Shown: one piece after another, positions 17,661 to 26,275 of the stretch | How positions within the stretch are numbered: position 1 is the stretch's first letter | Layout: each line of letters begins with the position of its first letter | Assembly: GCA_947259685.1 (NCBI GenBank) | Contig: CAMYNC010000004.1 | Span: forward strand, 1-52,967 | Source of the DNA: an uncultured Desulfuromonadales bacterium | GTDB taxonomy: Bacteria; Desulfobacterota; Desulfuromonadia; Desulfuromonadales; Geopsychrobacteraceae | Direction: 5' to 3' | DNA: 52,967 nucleotides | Translations under genes and position numbers: made by a program | The notes under the pieces: model-generated | The model's input: the letters and a program-made list of their open reading frames with translations, nothing else | Told to the model about the DNA's origin: nothing | The model's database searches: none

Positions 17661-17953
17661 TCTGTATTTGTCCTGTCTGTCTTAAAGGCCGAACCCTGCG
17701 GCCGGAAGTTTATCTGTCATCGCAACCGAAAAATCTGACGACTTTCCGCCCATCAGCCGATATCGGCAGGTCAGATATTCATGCTTTTGCGGGCAGCATC
17801 AGAAGAGTCGATCTACTACAGCAAAAGTTGTGCCTCATTTTTTCCTCGGTGTCCAAGATAAAGCTTGGGAAAATACCGTAAATGTCAAATATTTCCAAGA
17901 CTTTTCTGATTTCAATGCTATACTGCTGGTTGAAATTTACTGGAGGAGCCTGG

Positions 17954-18748
17954 ATGGATAAGAAATTTAAAAACCGGGTCCGAGAACAATTCGGTAAGAC
18001 CGCTGCGGCCTATGTACAATCGAGTTCATTTGCCGGCGGAAAAGACCTGGAAGAAGCGGTACGTCTGCTGCAGCCGAGCCAAGAAGACAATATGCTCGAT
18101 GTTGCCTGCGGTGGGGGCCATACGGCGCTGTTCTTCGCCCCCCTGGTCAGACAAGTGGTCGCCTCCGACCTGACCATGCAGATGTTAAAAAAAGCCCAGG
18201 AGCACATCGCCGAAGAAGGCGGCGTTGACAACGTCATCTTTCGCGAAGCCGACGCCGAGGATTTGCCCTTTCCGGCAGGCTCATTCACCCTGCTCACCTG
18301 CCGAATCGCTCCTCACCACTTTCCAGATGTGCCTCGCGCCTTACAGGAATTCCATCGCGTGCTGCGGCGTGGCGGCCGCATGGCGATCATCGACACCCTG
18401 CTTCCTGCTGATCCTGAAATCGCTGATTTCTATCAGACCGTTGAAAAAATGCGCGACCCGACCCACATTCGCGCTTTTAGTGAAGAAGAGTGGACGCAGA
18501 TGATTTCCGATGCGGAACTGATTCTTCACGAAACCCTGGTGATTCCCAAGCAGCATGATTTTCAGGAGTGGGCCAAGCGCGCCGGCCTGAATCGCAATCA
18601 GGTTCAAGAGTTGAACCGCTTTTTCATGGATGCGCCGACCAAGATTCATGATTTCTTCAAGATCGAATCCTTTGCCGGCGAAGTGGAAACCTACACTGAT
18701 CAGAAACTGCTAGTATTCGCCAGTCGCAAAGAAAAAGAGAAAAAGTAG
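17954..18748 (+). CDS. Class I SAM-dependent methyltransferase (UbiE-like)
   Basis: A 264-residue methyltransferase of the Methyltransf_11/UbiE type. The start at 17954 (MDKKFKNRVREQFGK) has GGAGGAG 6 bases upstream. An earlier in-frame ATG at 17882 would add a hydrophobic stretch without family support. Motifs are MLDVACGGGHTALFFA (motif I, SAM), DAEDLPFPAGSF (motif II/post-I) and RVLRRGGRMAIID (motif III). The N-terminal helix with REQFGKTAAAYVQSS is common in methyltransferases acting on small hydrophobic substrates. The substrate cannot be determined, and the gene appears monocistronic. Confidence 0.8.
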   Translation: MDKKFKNRVREQFGKTAAAYVQSSSFAGGKDLEEAVRLLQPSQEDNMLDVACGGGHTALFFAPLVRQVVASDLTMQMLKKAQEHIAEEGGVDNVIFREADAEDLPFPAGSFTLLTCRIAPHHFPDVPRALQEFHRVLRRGGRMAIIDTLLPADPEIADFYQTVEKMRDPTHIRAFSEEEWTQMISDAELILHETLVIPKQHDFQEWAKRAGLNRNQVQELNRFFMDAPTKIHDFFKIESFAGEVETYTDQKLLVFASRKEKEKK

Positions 18749-18777
18749 TCCCGAAAAAATCGACAATAACCGGGCCG

Positions 18778-18794
18778 GCGGTCAACGAGACCGC
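18778..18794 (+). terminator. Candidate terminator after the UbiE-like gene
   Basis: A 6-bp inverted repeat (GCGGTC / GACCGC) with a 5-base loop is followed by TAATTTTCATTTT, 30 bases after the stop. The stem is short but GC-rich and the T-rich tail is on the expected strand. Confidence 0.45.
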
Positions 18795-18942
18795 TAATTT
18801 TCATTTTCGCCGATACCTGGAACCTATCCCGGTAATTGCTTTTTACTTACAAAATTCCATTCGCAGTAGGCACTGATTCTGGCCACAGATCAACGACCGA
18901 ACAATATCAGGCAACGAACAACTACCGCTTCCAGTTCCAATT

Positions 18943-18982
18943 ACAAGGGGGCGGAAACGCTCCTTGCGCTCCGCCCCCTTGT
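18943..18982 (-). terminator. Strong hairpin downstream of the OmpA lipoprotein gene
   Basis: A 13-bp perfect inverted repeat (ACAAGGGGGCGGA / TCCGCCCCCTTGT) with a 14-base loop that can extend the stem lies about 30 bases past the stop at 19012. The A/T-rich outer stem gives U-rich ends in both directions, so it may be a bidirectional terminator. Confidence 0.6.
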
Positions 18983-19011
18983 TTACTTCATCGACCTTAA
19001 CTCAGCAACCC

Positions 19012-19698
19012 TCAGCCCAGGTTTTGATCCGGAATCACAAACAGTTCCACCCGGCGATTCTGTGCCCGACCAGCATCCGAATCGTTAACGGCAATCGGCT
19101 CCAGTTCCCCACGGCCTTCGGTTCCAAGCCGAGAGGCAGCAACTCCGCGGGTGACCAGATAATCCGCCACCGAGATCGCCCGGCGATTCGAAAGGTCCAG
19201 ATTATATTGTTCCGATCCGACACTGTCGGTGTGGCCGACAATGGTAATCTGGGTGCGTGGATAACGGTTCATGATGTCGGCCATTTTGTTCAGCGGCGAA
19301 TAAAAGGTCGACTTGATCTGATCTGAATTGAAATCGAAGGAGACTTCACTGTTCATCGTCAACTTGAGAATCTCATTCTGCTGACGCTCAATCTCAATCT
19401 GATGCTGAGCCTGCTCATTGGCCAGTTGCTGTTCAAATTCGGTCTGTTGCTTATCCATGTAGGCACCAGCACCTGCGCCTAAGGCACCACCTGCCGCCCC
19501 ACCAATCAGTGCGCCTCGCAGAGCACCGCCAGAATGGTCATTCTGGTAGCCGATAACCGCTCCAGCAGCAGCCCCGACCAGTGCCCCAATACCAGCCCCC
19601 TTCTTGGTGTTCTCATGGGTCGTATTAGTCGCACAACCAACCAGGCTGACGACGAAAGTCAATATCACCAAAATTGCTACCATCCGTCCTTTTACCAT
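19012..19698 (-). CDS. Glycine-zipper OmpA-family lipoprotein
   Basis: A 228-residue outer-membrane lipoprotein. The signal peptide ends in a lipobox (VVSLVGC, lipidated Cys at residue 22). A glycine-zipper segment follows (GIGALVGAAAGAVIG, then ALIGGAAGGALGAGAGA), then a short coiled coil. The C-terminal OmpA peptidoglycan-binding domain has ITIVGHTDSVGSEQYN and NRRAISVADYL. The start at 19698 has AAGGAG 8 bases upstream. It resembles the YiaD/Pal-like class that tethers the outer membrane to the cell wall. It is monocistronic, with a hairpin after it and the gltA terminator before it. Confidence 0.88.
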   Translation of the reverse strand: MVKGRMVAILVILTFVVSLVGCATNTTHENTKKGAGIGALVGAAAGAVIGYQNDHSGGALRGALIGGAAGGALGAGAGAYMDKQQTEFEQQLANEQAQHQIEIERQQNEILKLTMNSEVSFDFNSDQIKSTFYSPLNKMADIMNRYPRTQITIVGHTDSVGSEQYNLDLSNRRAISVADYLVTRGVAASRLGTEGRGELEPIAVNDSDAGRAQNRRVELFVIPDQNLG

Positions 19699-19790
19699 TT
19701 ACATCTCCTTAAATTTATGTAGTCCCAATCAGCGAATAAGTTTGATGGGAAGTATACCTGCTACAGAAAAATAGCAAAAGCCCGGCAAAT

Positions 19791-19823
19791 AAAAAAAGGG
19801 AGGCCCACCAGGAGCCTCCCTTT
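19791..19823 (-). terminator. Rho-independent terminator after gltA
   Basis: A 10-bp stem (AAAGGGAGGC / GCCTCCCTTT) with a 9-base loop is followed on the minus strand by a run of seven T. It lies about 20 bases past the citrate synthase stop codon. Confidence 0.9.
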
Positions 19824-19845
19824 AATCGTGCTATATCGAACTTAC

Positions 19846-21159
19846 TTAGCTGATGCCAGCAGCGTCTTCGAGCATGGCAGTCGTAAGTGACTTAGGACGC
19901 TCGATACCGTAGCCGAGAGCGCGGTCCCAAGTGATGTTGGCGAGGCAGCCGAGTGCACGGCCGATACCGAACAGAACAGTGTAGAACTCGTACTGAGTAA
20001 CGCCGTAGTACCACTGGATGACGCCGGACTGAGCATCAACGTTCGGCCAGGGGTTCTTGGCCTTGCCATGCTCGGTCAGAACGCCCGGAGCAACTTCGTA
20101 GATCATTTTAATCAGCTGGAACAGCGGGTAGTCCTTGAGACCTTCAGTCTTGAGGCAGAACTCGCGCTGTGAGCTGTAACGCGGATCGGTCTTACGCAGG
20201 ACGGCGTGGCCGTAACCCGGGATAACCTGACCGCTGTTAAGAGTCGCCCAGAGAGCTTCCTTGAGGCCTTCTTCGGTCGGAACTTCGCCGCCCAGTTTGG
20301 ACATGAAGTTCTGGGTCCAGCGGAGCACTTCTTCGTTTGCCAGACCGTGCAGCGGACCGGCCAGACCGCCGATACCAGCACTGTATGCATAGTAGCAATC
20401 CGACAGAGCAGAAGCGACCAAGTGAGTGGTGTGCGCCGAAACGTTACCGGACTCATGGTCAGAGTGAAGGATGAAATACATCCGGGCAACGTCGTCATAA
20501 GGAGCTTCCTGGCCCATCATGCGAGCGAAGTTACCACCCATGTCGAGCTCAGGGTCGGCTTCGATGTGGGTATCGCCTTTGTACTTCATACGGTAGATGT
20601 AAGCACCGATCGGGCCAAGCTTGGCCATCAGGTTGGTGCAATCTTCGTACATATCTTCCCAGCAGGTCATCTTGTTGAACTTGCCGGCAGCATAGTTGCT
20701 GGAGAAGATTGAATCACGCTGCATAGCGGTAATAGCACAGGAGAACATAGCCATCGGATGGGAGTCACGTGGCAGAGCGCGCAGCACGTCGATGACATAC
20801 TCAGGAACCTGGGAGCGCTGCTTCCAGTCCTCGACAACTTCCAGGGTCTGCTCCATGGTCGGAACATCACCGGTCATCAACAGGTACCAGAAACCTTCAA
20901 CATAGGGCTGATCACTGCCCGGAACCTTCGGCAGAGCGGCAAAAGTTTCCGGAATGGTCATGCCACGGAAACGGATACCTTCCATTGGGTCAAGATAGGA
21001 AACATCGGTAACCAGGCACTTAACGCCGCGAGCACCACCGATAGCCTGAGCGACGGTGACATCACCCAACTTAACGTCACCACACTCTTTTACAAGACGG
21101 GTGGTACGGGGACGATGCTCTTCGATCTTCTTGGATAATACGGATTTCAGTGTCGACAT
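19846..21159 (-). CDS. gltA: Citrate synthase, eukaryotic-like type
   Basis: A 437-residue citrate synthase condensing acetyl-CoA and oxaloacetate. The start at 21159 (MSTLKSVLSKKIEEHRP) has AAGGAGAGAGAG upstream; the longer open frame to 21336 lies in the promoter region and is discounted. Sequence such as FILHSDHESGNVSAHTTH and GGLAGPLHGLANEEVLRW carries the catalytic histidines in the form seen in mitochondrial enzymes, as described for Geobacteraceae citrate synthase. A TTGACA-N17-TAAAAC promoter and a perfect palindrome lie upstream, suggesting transcriptional control. In this lineage the enzyme feeds acetate oxidation through the citric acid cycle. Confidence 0.95.
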   Translation of the reverse strand: MSTLKSVLSKKIEEHRPRTTRLVKECGDVKLGDVTVAQAIGGARGVKCLVTDVSYLDPMEGIRFRGMTIPETFAALPKVPGSDQPYVEGFWYLLMTGDVPTMEQTLEVVEDWKQRSQVPEYVIDVLRALPRDSHPMAMFSCAITAMQRDSIFSSNYAAGKFNKMTCWEDMYEDCTNLMAKLGPIGAYIYRMKYKGDTHIEADPELDMGGNFARMMGQEAPYDDVARMYFILHSDHESGNVSAHTTHLVASALSDCYYAYSAGIGGLAGPLHGLANEEVLRWTQNFMSKLGGEVPTEEGLKEALWATLNSGQVIPGYGHAVLRKTDPRYSSQREFCLKTEGLKDYPLFQLIKMIYEVAPGVLTEHGKAKNPWPNVDAQSGVIQWYYGVTQYEFYTVLFGIGRALGCLANITWDRALGYGIERPKSLTTAMLEDAAGIS

Positions 21160-21378
21160 ACTCTCTCTCCTTTTAGTGGTGTGAAAAAAGATATCGGTGA
21201 CCCAAGGGGTCAAAAAAATGAATGCACCGCAACGCGGTAAAAACATAACATAACTGCTTGAAACGGCCCGCCCGAACGGTTTCTCAGTGCAGTAGAACAT
21301 CGGATGTTTTTCACTGTGGAAGAACAGGCAAAACAACTGCCGCCCGAAAACCTTCCTTAGTTTAAAATTCCAAATATC

Positions 21379-21407
21379 GTTTTAACAACTCGCCCCAGGC
21401 TTGTCAA
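21379..21407 (-). promoter_or_regulatory. Sigma-70-type promoter of gltA
   Basis: On the minus strand, TTGACA (21402-21407) is followed after exactly 17 bases by TAAAAC (21379-21384). This is a consensus -35 and a four-of-six -10 at ideal spacing. It would give a leader of about 210 bases before the gltA start. Confidence 0.6.
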
Positions 21408-21422
21408 GCTGATTTTGTATAC

Positions 21423-21437
21423 AGTATTCAAAATACT
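21423..21437. promoter_or_regulatory. Perfect 15-bp palindrome upstream of gltA
   Basis: AGTATT-CAA-AATACT is a perfect inverted repeat located 16 bases upstream of the gltA -35 hexamer and 78 bases upstream of the dusB start. Its position suits an operator for an unknown dimeric regulator of one or both genes. Confidence 0.4.
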
Positions 21438-21514
21438 ACACCTAATTAGAGTTTTTTCCAGAAGATATTTTTTGCTTGCTTTCAGCAGAAGTATCGATAA
21501 GATGCCTAAATATT

Positions 21515-22495
21515 ATGCAGATTCTCCCCCCAAGTATTGGCAGGCTCAAACTAGACAATCCGGTTATTTTAGCGCCGATGGCAGGCATTACCAACCTGCC
21601 CTATCGGCGGATCAATAAAGCCCAGGGTGTAGCTCTGGTTTTTAGCGAAATGATCAGCGCAAATGGCCTGATCCGGGATGGCCAAAAAACCCGCGAGCTA
21701 CTGGTGAGTAGTGCCGAGGAAGCCCCCCTGGGTATCCAGCTGTTTGGTGATGATCCGGAGGTTCTTGGCCAAGCAGCTAGTCTGTTGGTGGATGATGGCG
21801 CCCTGCTCGACATCAATATGGGCTGTCCGGTTAAAAAAGTCATTCGCAGCGGTGCCGGCAGTGCGCTATTAAAAGAACCGCAACGCGTCGGCAGAATCAT
21901 TAAAGCGGTCCGTAAGGTCTATCCTGGCCCCTTGACGATCAAGATTCGTTCCGGCTGGGATGTCGATAGCATCAATTACCTAACCATCGGCAGAATTGCC
22001 CAGGATGAAGGCGCGGATGCAATTACTCTGCACCCACGGCCTCGCAGTCAAGCTTTCGCCGGAAAGGCTGACTGGGCACAGATCGGCGAGCTGAAAGCCG
22101 AACTGCAGATTCCGGTTTTTGGCAGCGGCGATATTTTTACTGCCGAAGACGCCCTGCAGATGTTCCAGCAAACCGGGTGCGATGCAGTGATGATCGGCCG
22201 TGGCGGTTATGGCAACCCTTGGTTGATCCGGAGCATTCTGGAATGCCTGGCCGGGAAACCAACCCGCCAACCCGATACTTCGGAAAAGTACCGGATTGCG
22301 ATGCAGCACCTGCAGCTTCACCGCCAGCAGTTCGGCGACCAGAAAGCTATTTTCGAGATGCGCAAGCATCTCAGTTGGTACGCCCGCGGCCTACCAGGAG
22401 CCAGCATATTTCGAACCTCACTACAGCAAATCACCGACATTGAGGTTTTGATTGACCAGGCAACAAAATTTTTCCAAGAAGCTGAGGAATCATGA
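21515..22495 (+). CDS. dusB: tRNA-dihydrouridine synthase, DusB-like
   Basis: A 326-residue flavoprotein that reduces uridines in the tRNA D-loop. The start at 21515 (MQILPPSIGRLKLDNPV) gives the usual Dus N-terminus; the frame is open to 21476 but without a better start, and the ribosome-binding site is weak. FMN-barrel motifs are LAPMAGITNLPYRR and VFGSGDIFTAEDALQM; the catalytic cysteine is in DINMGCPVKKV near residue 100. Its stop overlaps the ntrB ATG, giving the dusB-ntrB-ntrC operon known in many proteobacteria. Confidence 0.92.
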   Translation: MQILPPSIGRLKLDNPVILAPMAGITNLPYRRINKAQGVALVFSEMISANGLIRDGQKTRELLVSSAEEAPLGIQLFGDDPEVLGQAASLLVDDGALLDINMGCPVKKVIRSGAGSALLKEPQRVGRIIKAVRKVYPGPLTIKIRSGWDVDSINYLTIGRIAQDEGADAITLHPRPRSQAFAGKADWAQIGELKAELQIPVFGSGDIFTAEDALQMFQQTGCDAVMIGRGGYGNPWLIRSILECLAGKPTRQPDTSEKYRIAMQHLQLHRQQFGDQKAIFEMRKHLSWYARGLPGASIFRTSLQQITDIEVLIDQATKFFQEAEES

Positions 22496-23616
22496 GCGAC
22501 AAACAGGTCCCCTCCCCCCAGGAATATGCCATGATCCTGGAAAATATCGAGGATGCCGTGATCGCCCTCGACCCGCAGGGACTGATCAAGCTATTCAATC
22601 CGGCAGCCCAGGACTACACTGGCCTGTCGGAAAAACAGAGCCTTGGCAGGGACTTTTTTGATCGCTTCAGCCACCAGGAGACCCTCTGCTATTTGACCCG
22701 CACAGCACTGACCGACGGCCGCTCGATCTCCGACCATGAAGCCGTGGTGCTGCGCATGCCGGGAACCAGACCGCGGCCGATCAGCGTCACCGTGTCGCCA
22801 ATCTTCACCACCGCCGGCCTGCAACAGGGGGTAGTGCTAATTTTACGCGATCTGACACAGGTCCGAACCCTTGAAGAGGCGATTCGCCGGGCCGACCGCC
22901 TGTCGATGATCGGCACCATGGCTGCCGGGCTGGCCCACGAAATAAAGAATCCGCTCGGCGGTATCAAGGGCGCTGCACAATTGTTGCAGATGGAACTGTC
23001 CGACTCCCAAGAGCTCCAGGAATACACTCAATTGATGATCCGCGAAACAGAGCGGGTCAACCGCATCATTGAAGAGTTGATGGATCTGTCACGCCCGCGC
23101 AAAGCACGGTACGACGAGGTCAACATCAGCCAGATTCTCGATGAAATCGTCATGTTACAAAAGCAGGCGGTGGCAGGTCGCGGGATCGGTTTTAAGCTGC
23201 GCCTTGATCCAAGTATTCCACCGCTCACCGGTGATCGTGATCTATTAGTTCGCCTGCTGCTGAACCTGATCAAAAATGCTGGTGAAGCCGAACCGGATGA
23301 GGGTGAAATCATCATCGAAAGCCGCATCGACTCTGAGTACCATATGAGCATTCCTGGTGCCCGTCCGACCCCGATGGTGCTGATAAGTATCAGCGACCAC
23401 GGCGCTGGTATTCCGCAGAAACAGCTGGAGCAGATCTTTACTCCCTTTTATACCACCAAAGATGGCGGGACCGGGCTCGGGCTACCGATCTGCCAGAAAA
23501 TCGTCACCGACCACGGTGGCTTGTTGCATTTCAATAATCGACCGGAGGGCGGCACCAGGGTTAGGGTTTCCCTGCCTCTGCTTCGTAACCCCGGTCCTGA
23601 ACCGACTACCACTTAA
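22492..23616 (+). CDS. ntrB: NtrB-type PAS sensor histidine kinase
   Basis: A 374-residue cytoplasmic nitrogen-sensing kinase. It has an N-terminal PAS domain (residues 8-120; LENIEDAVIALDPQG), a HisKA domain with the phospho-accepting histidine in AAGLAHEIKNPLGGIKG near residue 150, and an HATPase domain (NLIKNAGEAEPDEG, ISDHGAGIP, TKDGGTGLGLPICQ). Its ATG overlaps the dusB stop. The response regulator gene follows after 9 bases, so it is expected to phosphorylate NtrC under PII control. Orthology to NtrB is inferred from architecture and operon. Confidence 0.88.
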   Translation: MSDKQVPSPQEYAMILENIEDAVIALDPQGLIKLFNPAAQDYTGLSEKQSLGRDFFDRFSHQETLCYLTRTALTDGRSISDHEAVVLRMPGTRPRPISVTVSPIFTTAGLQQGVVLILRDLTQVRTLEEAIRRADRLSMIGTMAAGLAHEIKNPLGGIKGAAQLLQMELSDSQELQEYTQLMIRETERVNRIIEELMDLSRPRKARYDEVNISQILDEIVMLQKQAVAGRGIGFKLRLDPSIPPLTGDRDLLVRLLLNLIKNAGEAEPDEGEIIIESRIDSEYHMSIPGARPTPMVLISISDHGAGIPQKQLEQIFTPFYTTKDGGTGLGLPICQKIVTDHGGLLHFNNRPEGGTRVRVSLPLLRNPGPEPTTT

Positions 23617-23625
23617 GGAATATCC

Positions 23626-25062
23626 ATGGCAATTCAACGCATCCTGGTCGCCGACGACGAAGAAAGTATCCGCTGGGTTCTTTCCAAAGCCTTGAAAAAA
23701 CAGGGCTTTAAAGTCGACCTGGCAGAAGACGGTAAGCAGGCGCTCAGCCTGTTTCGTAGCCATCGTTATGACCTGGCGGTTCTCGACATCAAAATGCCCG
23801 GCCTGCAAGGACTGGAACTCCTACAAAAACTCCAGGAGGAGTACCCGGAGACTCTGGTAGTGATCATGACCGCCGAGTCGACCATGGAAAATGCCGTGGC
23901 CGCTATGAAGCATGGTGCCTACGACTACCTGACCAAACCCTTCGACCTGGATGCTCTGGACGCAATCATTCTCAAAGCGCAAAAGGCTGCTGAAGTCAGC
24001 GATCAGATCGGTCAGCTCAAGGAAGAGTTACAGGATCAGTACAGTTTTGGCCGCAGCATTATCGGCACCAGCCAAGCGATGCAGGAGGTCTACAAGACCC
24101 TGGGACGGGTTGCGCCATCGGACGTAACGGTATTGGTCACCGGTGAGAGTGGCACCGGTAAAGAGCTGATCTCCCGCGCCATCCACTTCAACAGTCCAAG
24201 ACTCGGCAAGCCCTTTTTGGCCATCAACTGTGCGGCTATTCCTCGCGATCTGCTGGAAAGTGAACTTTTCGGCCACGAAAAAGGGGCTTTTACCGGCGCG
24301 ACCGAGCGTAAGGCTGGAAAGTTCGAACAGGCCAACGGCGGCACCCTGTTTCTGGATGAAATCGGCGATATGCCGCTGGAGTTGCAGGCCAAACTGTTGC
24401 GGGTCTTACAGGAAAAAGAGATTACCCGCACCGGCGGCAGTCAGATCATGAAAATCGACGTCAGGATCGTCGCTGCGACCAACCAAAACCTGATCGAGCA
24501 GGTGCAGGAAAAGCAATTCCGGGAAGACCTCTACTACCGGCTAAACGTCGTCCCGATCAGCCTGCCATCACTGCGCGAGCGCAAAGAGGACATTCCGGCG
24601 CTGGTCGATTTCTTTCTCCAGCAGGCCCAAAAAGACCTAGGCGTCAGCACCATCGAGTGCAGCAAAGAAGCCCTCGAAAAATTGCAGCGCCATACCTGGC
24701 CCGGCAATATCCGCGAGCTGGAAAATGCCATCAAACGTGCGGCGCTGCTCTCCCCAAACCATGTGCTGATGCCCTCCGACTTTCCCGGTCTGCTCGGCGG
24801 TCAGGGCAGCGAAAACCAGGACGAATCGCTCGAAGCGCTGGTCGCCCGTAAACTGGAGAACTCTCTGGCGCAAATGAACCTGCAGGAGCTGGACAACCTC
24901 TACGAAATGGTCCTGTACCAGGTTGAACGACCATTGATCAAAATCATCCTGCAAAAGACCCGCGGCAACCAGGTGCGTACCGCAGAGATCCTCGGGATCA
25001 ACCGTAACACCCTGAGAAAAAAGATCAATGCCCTCGAAATCGATGTGAAGCGGGGGGATTAA
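23626..25062 (+). CDS. ntrC: NtrC-type sigma-54-dependent response regulator
   Basis: A 478-residue activator of sigma-54 RNA polymerase. The receiver domain (residues 1-120) has the phospho-acceptor Asp in LAVLDIKMPGLQG. The AAA+ domain spans about 140-375, with Walker A GESGTGKELI, the sigma-54 contact loop GAFTGA and Walker B GGTLFLDEIGDMP. The C-terminal Fis-type helix-turn-helix is RTAEILGINRNTLRKKI. It is paired with the preceding kinase. A sigma-54 promoter occurs elsewhere in this window (44161), though no evidence ties this particular regulator to it. Confidence 0.92.
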   Translation: MAIQRILVADDEESIRWVLSKALKKQGFKVDLAEDGKQALSLFRSHRYDLAVLDIKMPGLQGLELLQKLQEEYPETLVVIMTAESTMENAVAAMKHGAYDYLTKPFDLDALDAIILKAQKAAEVSDQIGQLKEELQDQYSFGRSIIGTSQAMQEVYKTLGRVAPSDVTVLVTGESGTGKELISRAIHFNSPRLGKPFLAINCAAIPRDLLESELFGHEKGAFTGATERKAGKFEQANGGTLFLDEIGDMPLELQAKLLRVLQEKEITRTGGSQIMKIDVRIVAATNQNLIEQVQEKQFREDLYYRLNVVPISLPSLRERKEDIPALVDFFLQQAQKDLGVSTIECSKEALEKLQRHTWPGNIRELENAIKRAALLSPNHVLMPSDFPGLLGGQGSENQDESLEALVARKLENSLAQMNLQELDNLYEMVLYQVERPLIKIILQKTRGNQVRTAEILGINRNTLRKKINALEIDVKRGD

Positions 25063-25087
25063 CCGCGCCCCAAACTTCCGCGAGCGG

Positions 25088-26158
25088 CTACAAACGCACC
25101 GAGAGGTTAATAGCACCATACTTCGTGCTGTTATCTTGCTCTGCAAACTCTCTGGTGCGCTGGACACTGGTAAGCGAGAGACGATAATCCTGCCAAGTCA
25201 ACACCAAGCCGGCCTGGAAATCTCCAACCAGCGACTCTTTGTCAACGCTGTGACTATCTCGAAAAGTGTTCCCATCGAGAAAAATATTCCGTAAGACCGC
25301 CCGCGCTTCCACGCCGGCAAAGAGATACCAACCGAAACCTGGAGGCCTGGCGAAATAACTTGAGCCCGGCGAACTCGGCCGAATCAATGGGACACCAAAG
25401 TCACTGTGGAGATAACGCCCGAAACGAAGGGTGAGTCCAGTCGCTGCATAGGTCATAACATTGCCGATAGCGCCGCCGAAATGCGGGGTCAGATCCAAAC
25501 CGAGGGCATCAAGTTGGGTCTCAAACCGCCCCTGCCACTGACGATCGTAGACCAGCAGAATGCCCGGCTCATTCCCCAACTGATGATTTCAGCCCTCCGG
25601 ACGGGTTGCCCCGCGTAACTTGTGAGCGGAGGTCTGAAGCTGCTCCGCCAGCGAAACAGAGCCAACCATCCCGAGATTCAGCTCAAGCGAGTCGCGCCGA
25701 TTTCGAAACCTTCCTTCCCCGGATCTCTGGTCGGTAATCAGACCGAGCCCAACATAGAGCCAACCCGCATAAGGGCGATCATCAGGGATCACTTCTTTGC
25801 GGGAGATATCCTCAGGGGTAAAGATATTCTGACCAAGCGCATAGCTGACCCGCAGCCTGTCACCTTGATTGAAAACCGGCAGGTGAGCCGCTAGGTTTCG
25901 ACTCCACAACGGTGCTTCTTTGCCTGGTAGATAGGAAAAACGGAACCCGTTAGTGTAATAACCATCAACCGCTTCATTCAAGCCATCATTTTCGACCTGC
26001 ATGCTGAAAACTCCGGCATTGTCTGGGGAGTCGCTCAATGGTTCCTCTGCCCAAGCGGGCAGACTGAAGATGCAACCCAACAAGATCCCAAGACAGACCC
26101 CCGTGACCGAAGGAAATCCCTCTTGCTTGCGGAAATATATAAATTGAATAGGCCACAT
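25088..26158 (-). pseudogene. LpxR-like lipid A 3'-O-deacylase (DUF2219) interrupted by in-frame TGA
   Basis: A 357-codon frame encodes an outer-membrane barrel of the LpxR/DUF2219 family. It has a signal peptide (LGILLGCIFSLPAWA), then FSMQVENDGLNEAVDGYYTN, VIPDDRPYAGWLYVGLG and HKLRGATRPEG. A TGA at 25589-25591 falls where relatives have Trp (RPEGW-x-NQL). The same frame resumes with NHQLGNEPGILLVYDRQW to a normal end at 25088. No bases are gained or lost, so this is a single TGG-to-TGA change, a sequencing error or readthrough. Enzymes of this family remove the 3' acyloxyacyl group from lipid A. It lies convergent to ntrC with little room for a terminator. Confidence 0.8.
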
Positions 26159-26275
26159 GATGGGGGGACCTCAGAATAAAAACACTACACAAAAACTCGC
26201 CAACCGACCGCCACCACGAATCACCCTAACCCTTGAGGTGAAATCGACGGTTGCCATGGTTTATGGAAGCATGCC

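Larger units (their letters stand above)
21160..21514. other. Divergent gltA / dusB intergenic region
   Basis: No gene is seen. The region holds the gltA promoter (21379-21407, minus strand) and the perfect palindrome AGTATT-CAA-AATACT at 21423-21437. The remainder, an untranslated leader of about 200 bases for gltA, shows nothing I recognise. Confidence 0.5.

Noticed and set aside
21160..21336. A 59-residue N-terminal extension of citrate synthase
   Set aside because: It covers the leader region, shows no homology, and a good ribosome-binding site precedes the ATG at 21159.
25589..25591. Selenocysteine codon in the LpxR-like gene
   Set aside because: The family has tryptophan here and the context is not a redox site; a nonsense change is simpler.
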